Shown one piece after another: positions 1 to 5,045 of a stretch of DNA of 9,916 nt. The DNA is taken from the NCBI GenBank assembly GCA_934394595.1, contig CAKRRX010000095.1:1-9916 (forward strand), in the 5' to 3' direction. Under the pieces are notes generated by a model. The model was not told where the DNA came from, searched no databases, and was given only the letters and a program-made list of their open reading frames with translations. The translations under genes were made by a program, and so were the position numbers. Positions within the stretch are counted from its first letter, which is position 1. The number at the start of each line of letters is the position of its first letter. The stretch is from an uncultured Blautia sp. (GTDB lineage Bacteria; Bacillota; Clostridia; Lachnospirales; Lachnospiraceae).

Positions 1-12
1 TTCTTTTCCCAT
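1..12 (-). CDS. Transketolase C-terminal subunit (5' end only, runs off the window)
   Basis: Only four codons (M-G-K-E) are visible. The ATG (12..10) overlaps the TGA stop of the transketolase N-terminal subunit (14..12) in a TGATG junction, which suggests translational coupling. An AAAGGAA ribosome binding site lies about 10 bases upstream, inside the end of the preceding gene. The identification rests on context. The upstream 275-residue protein is only the thiamine-diphosphate-binding half of a transketolase, and in split transketolases the pyrimidine-binding plus C-terminal half is normally the next gene. The product itself cannot be read from this window. Confidence 0.6.
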
Positions 13-839
13 CACATCAGTTCCTTTCTTAATTCAGCCATATCCACTTTAAACTGTTCCACCTGATCCAGGGACGGGGTTTTATGATGCCAGCCTGCTT
101 TGTTTTCCGCACAGGAAAGCCCTTTTCCTTTGATAGTATCTGCAATGATGCACACAGGTTTTTCTTTTTTCCTTAAATTCAGTGCATCTGCGATCTGATC
201 GTAATCATGCCCATTGATCTCTACGGTCTCAAAACCAAAGGCCTGTGCTTTTTCTTTCAGATTTTCGATTGGCATCACCTCTTCGGTGTCACCACTGATC
301 TGCAGATGATTTCGATCTACGATCCAGGTCAGATTGTCCAGCTGATATTTTTTTGCGGACATCATGGCTTCCCAGTTACTTCCCTCTGCCAGCTCTCCAT
401 CACCGGTCAGTACATATACATGATTCTCTTTTTTGTCTTTTTTCAGTGCGATTGCAATTCCAGTGGCAAATCCAAGTCCATGTCCAAGAGATCCGGTATT
501 TGCCTCCACACCATTTATCTTTTTATTTGGATGTCCTCCCAGCAAAGCTCCGAAGCTTCCAAAATCGTCTAACTCTTTCTCCCCGATATATCCATATCGT
601 TCCAGCAATGTGTAATAGGTTTCTGCGGAATGTCCTTTGCTCAAAATAAAGTAATCTCTTCCTTCCCATTTGGGATTTTGGGGATCGTGTTTCATCCGGT
701 CAAACAGAACAACCATGATATCTGTTTCAGACAGATCCCCACCTATATGACCACCGCCTCCGTGATAGATCAACTCCACCGTTTTTTCCCGGATTTCCGA
801 GGCCTGAATCTGTAATTGTTTCTTTTTTTCTGCATTCAT
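12..839 (-). CDS. Transketolase, N-terminal (thiamine diphosphate-binding) subunit
   Basis: This is one half of a two-gene transketolase, which moves two-carbon ketol units between sugar phosphates in the cytoplasm using thiamine diphosphate and a divalent metal. At 275 residues it covers only the PP domain of the roughly 660-residue single-chain enzyme. Visible family features are GGGHIGG (28-34) with the first active-site His, SKGH (67-70), GGHP (101-104), GSLGHGLG (116-123), the cofactor motif from GDGE (146-149) to DRN (175-177), and ENKAGWHHK (245-253) near the end. The ATG overlaps the kinase stop by 4 bp (ATGA), and AAAGGAGG lies about 12 bases upstream, so the genes are co-transcribed and probably coupled. 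With a kinase and DeoR regulator beside it, this is likely a dedicated pathway copy rather than the housekeeping enzyme (inference). Confidence 0.93.
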   Translation of the reverse strand: MNAEKKKQLQIQASEIREKTVELIYHGGGGHIGGDLSETDIMVVLFDRMKHDPQNPKWEGRDYFILSKGHSAETYYTLLERYGYIGEKELDDFGSFGALLGGHPNKKINGVEANTGSLGHGLGFATGIAIALKKDKKENHVYVLTGDGELAEGSNWEAMMSAKKYQLDNLTWIVDRNHLQISGDTEEVMPIENLKEKAQAFGFETVEINGHDYDQIADALNLRKKEKPVCIIADTIKGKGLSCAENKAGWHHKTPSLDQVEQFKVDMAELRKELM

Positions 840-2338
840 AATGTATTCTGCCCTCCTTTAGACAAACAGCTTTTTATTGCTTCGCCCCATCCGGCCAACT
901 TTTTCTCCTTTTCTGTATTTTCCATAGAAGGAGTAAAAATATTGTAGGAAATGGTTCTGTATATTTCAGCCGGATCATAGTATCCCATCTTCTCCCCGGC
1001 CATAAATCCAGCCCCTGTAACAGAAAGCTCCTCTATATCCGGAACTTTCAGACTGCTTCCGGATATATCACTTTGAAACTGCATCAGATACTGATTTCTT
1101 GTGGGGCCTCCATCCACACACAATTCTGAAAGTGCAATTTTCGTATCTTTTCGCATGGCCTCTGTGACATCATTGATCTGATAACAGATACAGTCACATG
1201 CTGCCCTTACGATCTCTGCTTTTCCTGTCATCCGGCTCATTCCGGTGATCTGTGCCTGGACATCATCCCTCCACCAAGGCGCTCCCAATCCGGAAAATGC
1301 GGGAACAATATAAGTGGTATCCCCAGGATTTGCTTCTCTTGCCAGCCCTTCCACTTCTGTGGGAGAAGAGATCAGTCCCAGCTGGTCTTTCAGCCAGGAG
1401 ATCACGGCGCCCGTGTAATTGATGTTCCCTTCCAGTACATAGGAGGTTTTTCCATTTGCCCTCCATGCAATGGAAGTGGACAGTCCATATTTACTCAGGT
1501 AAGGAGTATCTCCGGTGTTCATCATAATAGAAGAACCAGTACCGTAGGTGACTTTTATTTTTCCCTTTTCTTTACAGTTATGTCCATACAGGGCTCCATG
1601 GGAATCTCCCAGAACACTGCTGATGGGAATTTTCTTTTCCAGATATCCTTCCAGATCGGTATAGCCAAATATGGAATCCGAATCGCATATCTGTGGCAAA
1701 AGATCAGGTGAAATTCCAAACATCCTGCAAACTTCTTCATCCCATTTCTGGGTTTTCAGATTCATCAGCTGGGTTCTGCTGGCATTGGAATAATCGGTTT
1801 TGAATTCCTGTCCATTCGTCAGCTTATATACCAGCCAGCTGTCAATGGTTCCAAGTGCAAGCTTTGTCTTTTCTGCCAGTTCCTTTGCTTCTGGTATGTT
1901 TTCCAGAAACCAGGCCATTTTTCCAGCAGGATAATAGGGGGAAAGCTTCAGGCCGGTATTTTCATATATGTATTTTTCCTGACTCTCAGATTTTCCGATT
2001 CTTTTACAGATTTCCCTGGCTCTGTTGCACTGCCACACGATGGCATGTGCTACAGGCTTTCCACTTTCACGGTTCCAGGCAACTGTAGTCTCTCTTTGAT
2101 TGTCAATTCCCATACAGAGGATCTGGTTTTTATCAATTCCAGATTTCTCAACGACTGCTTTTATCACATACAGAACATTTCTGTAAATTTCTTCAGGATC
2201 GTGGGAAATCTGATCTTTCACAAGAATCTGCCGGTGTGCTTTATCTGCTCTGGCAATCATCTTTCCATTATGGTCAAAAAGAACAGCTTTTGTTCCCTGT
2301 GTACTCTGATCGATACCTAAAACATAAAACTTTGCCAT
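836..2338 (-). CDS. FGGY-family carbohydrate kinase, glycerol-kinase-like, substrate uncertain
   Basis: This is an ATP-dependent sugar or polyol kinase of the FGGY family, 500 residues, closest by eye to glycerol kinase (E. coli GlpK is about 500). It shows the N-terminal phosphate loop GIDQSTQGTK (8-17), NQRETTVAW (80-88; Arg82 and Glu83 match the GlpK glycerol ligands), Trp102, PYY (134-136), GTIDSWLVYKLT (163-174), the catalytic-base region GDS (244-246, Asp245), GTGSS (266-270) and GLGAPWW (350-356). Ser246 and Ser270 fall where GlpK has Gln246 and Phe270, so the pocket is altered and the substrate may not be glycerol. The chosen ATG at 2338 has GGGGAG seven bases upstream. A GTG 18 bases further out (2356) is in frame but has no ribosome binding site. 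It is the first gene of the operon and overlaps the transketolase gene by 4 bp. D-xylulose, erythritol or other polyol kinase are alternatives. Confidence 0.88.
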   Translation of the reverse strand: MAKFYVLGIDQSTQGTKAVLFDHNGKMIARADKAHRQILVKDQISHDPEEIYRNVLYVIKAVVEKSGIDKNQILCMGIDNQRETTVAWNRESGKPVAHAIVWQCNRAREICKRIGKSESQEKYIYENTGLKLSPYYPAGKMAWFLENIPEAKELAEKTKLALGTIDSWLVYKLTNGQEFKTDYSNASRTQLMNLKTQKWDEEVCRMFGISPDLLPQICDSDSIFGYTDLEGYLEKKIPISSVLGDSHGALYGHNCKEKGKIKVTYGTGSSIMMNTGDTPYLSKYGLSTSIAWRANGKTSYVLEGNINYTGAVISWLKDQLGLISSPTEVEGLAREANPGDTTYIVPAFSGLGAPWWRDDVQAQITGMSRMTGKAEIVRAACDCICYQINDVTEAMRKDTKIALSELCVDGGPTRNQYLMQFQSDISGSSLKVPDIEELSVTGAGFMAGEKMGYYDPAEIYRTISYNIFTPSMENTEKEKKLAGWGEAIKSCLSKGGQNTL

Positions 2339-2345
2339 CTTCGTT

Positions 2346-2351
2346 CTCCCC
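2346..2351 (-). promoter_or_regulatory. Ribosome binding site deciding the kinase start
   Basis: Read on the minus strand, GGGGAG sits seven bases before the ATG at 2338. The alternative GTG at 2356 is preceded by CTATTTAGAACATAACAT, which has no purine-rich site and is part of the operator, so the ATG is preferred. Confidence 0.65.
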
Positions 2352-2361
2352 AACACATGTT

Positions 2362-2379
2362 ATGTTCTAAATAGAACTT
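2362..2379. promoter_or_regulatory. Operator O1, imperfect 18-bp palindrome in the kinase leader
   Basis: ATGTTCTAAATAGAACTT matches the perfect palindrome at 2477-2494 at 16 of 18 positions; both differences are in the right half. It lies downstream of the predicted kinase start of transcription (centre about +43) and just upstream of the kinase ribosome binding site. From there a bound repressor could block elongation or anchor a loop with the second copy. Assignment to the neighbouring DeoR-type protein is inference from context: divergent regulator gene, paired sites, nothing else in between. Confidence 0.75.
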
Positions 2380-2419
2380 TTAAGTTTTGTTTTTAGTTTC
2401 TTTCTTGTTCTTTATCGCA

Positions 2420-2448
2420 AGTATATAGCACATTTCATTGTTTGTCAA
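2420..2448 (-). promoter_or_regulatory. Promoter of the kinase-transketolase operon
   Basis: On the minus strand there is a perfect TTGACA -35 (2448-2443), a 17-base spacer, and TATACT as -10 (2425-2420, five of six to consensus). Transcription is expected to start near 2413, giving a leader of about 75 bases. This near-consensus promoter lies between the two palindromic operators, which fits a strong promoter kept off by a repressor. Confidence 0.82.
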
Positions 2449-2476
2449 GATTATTTTTTCTTTTTAAAACATTTTT

Positions 2477-2494
2477 ATGTTCTAATTAGAACAT
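2477..2494. promoter_or_regulatory. Operator O2, perfect 18-bp palindrome between divergent promoters
   Basis: ATGTTCTAATTAGAACAT is a perfect inverted repeat. Its centre lies about 72 bases upstream of the predicted kinase start of transcription and about 70 upstream of the predicted regulator start, so it is nearly equidistant from the two. Its centre is 115 bp from that of O1. It is the likely primary binding site of the divergently encoded DeoR-family protein, which could both repress the operon and control its own gene (inference). Confidence 0.82.
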
Positions 2495-2519
2495 TTTAGT
2501 ATTTTTATCACACATTAAG

Positions 2520-2548
2520 TTGCAAAGAACACATATATTTGATAGAAT
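2520..2548 (+). promoter_or_regulatory. Promoter of the DeoR-family regulator
   Basis: TTGCAA (2520-2525), a 17-base spacer and TAGAAT (2543-2548), with a TG one base upstream of the -10 (extended -10). Transcription would begin near 2555, leaving a leader of about 70 bases. The -35 is weak, so moderate expression is expected. TATAGT at 2602-2607 also resembles a -10 but abuts the ribosome binding site and is less likely. Confidence 0.6.
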
Positions 2549-2624
2549 ACAGATAGAAAGCTTTTCACATGCATTTTTGCCATTTCGGAAAATGACAAAA
2601 GTATAGTAAGGGAGTTTATTGTCT

Positions 2625-3419
2625 ATGAAAAAAGAACGCCATGCAAAGATCATTGAAATCATGCAGCAACACAACACCATCTCCATCAAGGAACTGGCTC
2701 AACTTTTAAATTGTACGGAAATGACAGTTCGCAGAAATCTTGACGAACTTCAGGATATGAATTTTGTAAAAAGAGAACGGGGCTTTGCAGTTTTGCTTCA
2801 GCCCGCAAAAGATACGGATTATTATGTGGAAAGTGGGGAACATGAACGTGAAAAAAGAGCCATTGCCACTGCTGCTCTGCAGTTTATCCATCCTGCCCAG
2901 AGTGTCTGTATGGATTCCGGCACCACCATTCAGCAGCTGATTACCATGCTGCCGCCAACCATGCCTTTGTCTATCATCACTCCCAGCCTTATGGCAGCGC
3001 TGACTCTTTCTAATAATACCAATATACAGGTACTGATTCCAGGAGGGGTGCTTCATCACTCCAACCGTTCCATTCTACTTTCAGACCCCGACTGGTTGTC
3101 CCAGTATCAGGCTGATGTTGCCTTTTTATCCTGCCGCTCCTTTCAGGTACCTGGCGGCGCATTTGAACATTCCCAATCTCTGACCTTTACCAAGAAGGCA
3201 CTGGCAGCTATTGCCCAGAAGCGTATACTGCTTCTGGATTTTTCCAAATGGAATGTAAGCTCCCTGTGCAATTCTTTAAAAATGTCAGACCTGAATATGA
3301 TCATTACGGATAACAAAGCTCCTATGGATCTGGTCGAAAAAGCAGCCCGGTTTGGAATTGAAATCCTGATTGTAAATCCAGACGACAATACCATTGAAAA
3401 ACATTTTAACCCTGCCTGA
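2625..3419 (+). CDS. DeoR-family transcriptional regulator of the kinase-transketolase operon
   Basis: This is a 264-residue cytoplasmic DNA-binding protein of the DeoR family, which usually represses sugar catabolic operons and is released by a phosphorylated sugar intermediate. The N-terminal winged helix-turn-helix spans about residues 6-57, with recognition-helix residues near TEMTVRRNLDEL (31-42). The C-terminal sensor domain has the usual DSGTT phosphate-binding loop (97-101), a GG turn (140-141) and DFSKW (205-209), whose Lys is typical of the family. The ATG at 2625 has AAGGGAG at 2608-2614, ten bases upstream; a TTG two codons earlier is in frame but only four bases from that site. 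It is divergent from the operon and shares a 286-base region with two matching palindromes, so it is most likely their ligand. The effector is unknown, probably the kinase product or a nearby pentose-phosphate intermediate. Confidence 0.92.
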   Translation: MKKERHAKIIEIMQQHNTISIKELAQLLNCTEMTVRRNLDELQDMNFVKRERGFAVLLQPAKDTDYYVESGEHEREKRAIATAALQFIHPAQSVCMDSGTTIQQLITMLPPTMPLSIITPSLMAALTLSNNTNIQVLIPGGVLHHSNRSILLSDPDWLSQYQADVAFLSCRSFQVPGGAFEHSQSLTFTKKALAAIAQKRILLLDFSKWNVSSLCNSLKMSDLNMIITDNKAPMDLVEKAARFGIEILIVNPDDNTIEKHFNPA

Positions 3420-3507
3420 TAGGATTCTCTACCTGTAGCAATGCTTTTCTAATGGCAACTATTCCGTGTGTATGTGTCCCCATAACTGTTATCCAGAATT
3501 TTCATAG
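3420..3507. other. Short gap after the regulator gene, no gene seen
   Basis: Nothing coding or clearly structured was found here. The regulator has no obvious terminator of its own: the hairpin at 3513-3542 is followed on the plus strand by AAATTATATC, not by a T run, so any termination of the regulator transcript there would be weak. Confidence 0.5.
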
Positions 3508-3542
3508 AAAAAACTGCCGACAGACCTAAATCTGCCGGCAGT
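3508..3542 (-). terminator. Intrinsic terminator of the DUF1858 gene
   Basis: On the minus strand the stem ACTGCCG/CGGCAGT continues past one C·A mismatch into CAGA/TCTG with a six-base loop, followed directly by TTTTTT. It lies about 30 bases after the DUF1858 stop codon. The T run is only on the minus-strand side. Confidence 0.85.
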
Positions 3543-3571
3543 AAATTATATCGCTTATGAAATTACTCCAA

Positions 3572-3775
3572 TTAGCGTGTTGCAAGATAATCGTTCAGCT
3601 GCTGAAGTAAGATATCAGCATCGATTCCGTGTACCATAGCAGCCTCCTCAAGAGACTCCATCTGTGCAGATGGGCAGCCTACACATCCCATTCCGGATGC
3701 CATAAGGATACCTGCCATATTAGGATCTAACTGAAGAAGCTGACCGATCAGCATATCTTTTGTTACCTGTGCCAT
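3572..3775 (-). CDS. DUF1858 small redox-disulfide protein (hybrid-cluster-protein-associated type)
   Basis: A 67-residue protein with the layout of the DUF1858 / hybrid-cluster-protein-associated redox-disulfide family: a short helical start resembling [15 protein letters not shown] (4-18), the motif [11 protein letters not shown] (28-38) with Cys31 and Cys34 as a CxxC pair, then a helical end with SLEEAA (41-46). The family is found in anaerobes, often near hybrid cluster protein or other iron-sulfur enzymes. A thiol redox or scaffold role is proposed, but the biochemical function is not established. A full AAAGGAGG lies about nine bases upstream of the ATG. It is monocistronic, with its own promoter and terminator, and is divergent from a ferredoxin gene. 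No signal peptide or membrane segment is visible, so it is cytoplasmic. Confidence 0.87.
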   Translation of the reverse strand: MAQVTKDMLIGQLLQLDPNMAGILMASGMGCVGCPSAQMESLEEAAMVHGIDADILLQQLNDYLATR

Positions 3776-3806
3776 GATTTATTTCCTCCTTTTTATTATC
3801 GACTGA

Positions 3807-3830
3807 CAGAGCCTTTTCAAACAGGCTCTG
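3807..3830 (-). other. Hairpin in the DUF1858 leader
   Basis: CAGAGCCT (3807-3814) and AGGCTCTG (3823-3830) form a perfect 8-bp stem with an eight-base loop. It lies in the predicted 5' leader of the DUF1858 gene, about 20 bases before its ribosome binding site. No T run follows on the minus strand, so it is not a simple terminator. It could stabilise the mRNA 5' end or be a protein site; the role is unknown. Confidence 0.5.
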
Positions 3831-3853
3831 GGGATAATCTCCCAAGCTATCTC

Positions 3854-3882
3854 ATTATAATACCAAATGTTATATTTCGCAA
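3854..3882 (-). promoter_or_regulatory. Promoter of the DUF1858 gene
   Basis: On the minus strand TTGCGA (3882-3877), a 17-base spacer and a perfect TATAAT (3859-3854). Transcription should start near 3847, giving a leader of about 70 bases that contains the 3807-3830 hairpin. Confidence 0.75.
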
Positions 3883-3919
3883 CCTCCTCATTTCTAAAAA
3901 TTTGTTTATAATTTTATAC

Positions 3920-3948
3920 TTGATATCCTGTGCTGGATATATTAGAAT
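3920..3948 (+). promoter_or_regulatory. Promoter of the ferredoxin gene
   Basis: TTGATA (3920-3925), a 17-base spacer and TAGAAT (3943-3948), each one base off consensus. Transcription should begin near 3955, leaving about 68 bases before the ATG. It is divergent from the DUF1858 promoter; the two -35 boxes are about 37 bases apart. Confidence 0.78.
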
Positions 3949-3956
3949 AATCCTAG

Positions 3957-4193
<237 letters not shown>

Positions 4194-4214
4194 TTTTCAT
4201 ACCGAGCATAGCAC

Positions 4215-4243
4215 GGGAGTTCCCTTTACAGGGAACTCCTTTT
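4215..4243 (+). terminator. Intrinsic terminator of the ferredoxin gene
   Basis: A perfect 9-bp stem GGAGTTCCC (4216-4224) / GGGAACTCC (4231-4239) with the loop TTTACA, followed by TTTTCATTT. It starts 22 bases after the ferredoxin stop. The T run reaches the stop codon of the convergent merR-type gene (4243-4245). The minus-strand side has no T run, so it should work mainly for the ferredoxin. Confidence 0.9.
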
Positions 4244-4854
4244 CATTTACACGTTTTATTGGTTTTGCTGTTCTTTTTTCCTTTCTTATCGGATGCCGCA
4301 GCGGCTTCCTTTCTTGCCAGCTGCTGTCTGCGAATCGCCTCATCTAAAGACCGCCACCTGTCTTCTCCCTCATCTTTTGCATGAAGTTCCTGGGCGATCA
4401 GCCTTTCCAGAATCTCCTGAAATTCTACGATTTTTTCGGTATTCTCTTCTTTTGCATTCTGCCCGGACGACACTTTCTTAATTTGTTCCTCTGAATCAAC
4501 TGCTAAAAGGTCACTATCCTCTTTTCTTTTATCATTTTTTTCCGGCAGACTTTCTTCCACTGTATCCATTTTACCAGGCAGATGAAGGACCTCTTCTTCC
4601 GGCTTATTTTCCGTATGCCCCGACTCCGCCCCAGCAAGCCTTGGAAGGGCATCTTTTATCGCACGCAGCTGTAAGCCGCGTTTCTTCAGTTCCTTAATAT
4701 TCAAAAACAGCTGAATATCATATCCGGTGTAGCATCGGTGTCCCATCTCGTTTCTGTTGATCTTAAGATCAAGCTCCTCCTCCCAGTAACGCAGGACATA
4801 AGATTTCACACCTGTCATCTTTACAGTCTGGGCAACGGTATAGCTCTTCTCCAT
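4243..4854 (-). CDS. MerR-type DNA-binding protein with long charged C-terminal region
   Basis: A 203-residue protein. Residues 4-70 are a MerR-type winged helix-turn-helix: YTVAQTVKMTGVKSYVLRYW (5-24), then an arginine-containing wing (NEMGHRCYTGYDI, 35-47) and a helix ending at GLQLRAIKDAL (60-70). The rest is unlike classical MerR sensors. There is an acidic, probably disordered linker (about 76-138), a predicted helix (about 140-187, FQEILERLIAQEL then RRQQLARKEAAAA) and a lysine-rich tail (189-203). No metal-binding cysteine cluster is present. The ATG at 4854 has AAGGAGG six bases before it. An open frame continues to 5088 but runs through the promoter, the dnaB terminator and the dnaB 3' end, so the longer start is rejected. 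The function is unknown; nucleoid or chromosome-segregation DNA-binding proteins can share this layout, but no specific relative is claimed. Confidence 0.82.
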   Translation of the reverse strand: MEKSYTVAQTVKMTGVKSYVLRYWEEELDLKINRNEMGHRCYTGYDIQLFLNIKELKKRGLQLRAIKDALPRLAGAESGHTENKPEEEVLHLPGKMDTVEESLPEKNDKRKEDSDLLAVDSEEQIKKVSSGQNAKEENTEKIVEFQEILERLIAQELHAKDEGEDRWRSLDEAIRRQQLARKEAAAASDKKGKKNSKTNKTCK

Positions 4855-4885
4855 ACTACCCCTCCTTATGAAATTCACTGTCTTT

Positions 4886-4913
4886 ATTATAGCAAAGAGG
4901 GGGCCAATTGCAA
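4886..4913 (-). promoter_or_regulatory. Promoter of the merR-type gene
   Basis: On the minus strand TTGCAA (4913-4908), a 16-base spacer and a perfect TATAAT (4891-4886) preceded by TGC, an extended -10. Transcription starts about 25 bases before the ATG. The spacer is not the elongated 19-20 bases of promoters activated by classical MerR proteins, so autoregulation of that type is not indicated. Confidence 0.75.
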
Positions 4914-4944
4914 GAAAAAAAGGTCGACATAACTTGCCGACCTT
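4914..4944 (-). terminator. Intrinsic terminator of the gdpP-rplI-dnaB operon
   Basis: On the minus strand AAGGTCGGC pairs with GTCGACCTT (nine pairs, one G·U) around a seven-base loop, followed by an unbroken T run. It lies about 100 bases after the dnaB stop. The end of the T run touches the -35 box of the next gene's promoter (4913). Confidence 0.88.
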
Positions 4945-4950
4945 CGTCAT

Positions 4951-5001
4951 AGATTTCGGTTCATTCTGAAATCTAAAAACTTCTTGCGATGCACCGAAAT
5001 C
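4951..5001 (-). other. Structured dnaB 3' region with two competing stems
   Basis: The segment GATTTCGGT (4952-4960) is a perfect reverse complement of ACCGAAATC (4993-5001), nine base pairs. Alternatively AGATTTC (4951-4957) pairs with GAAATCT (4968-4974), seven base pairs. Both use the same bases at 4952-4957, so the stems exclude each other in the RNA. The copies are embedded in a repeated AGAATGA context on the minus strand. It lies between the dnaB stop and the operon terminator and has no credible coding content. It may be a 3'-UTR structure or the body of a 3'-derived small RNA (inference). Confidence 0.45.
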
Positions 5002-5045
5002 ATTCTTTGCATGAACAGCTTTTTGACCTTTTGACCCTGATATCA

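Noticed and set aside
207..815. Several plus-strand open frames of 60-120 codons opposite the transketolase gene
   Set aside because: They overlap a clear minus-strand gene, have no ribosome binding sites or recognisable domains, and look like antisense shadows. The same applies to the plus-strand frames opposite the kinase, dnaB, gdpP and ssb.
2339..2356. GTG start of the kinase at 2356
   Set aside because: No ribosome binding site precedes it, and six extra residues would come before the normal family start MAKFYVLGID. The ATG at 2338 has GGGGAG at ideal spacing.
2551..2570. Possible CcpA (catabolite repression) site around GAAAGCTTTTC
   Set aside because: It has GC in place of the central CG of the cre consensus and lacks several outer positions. 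The similarity is too weak to call.
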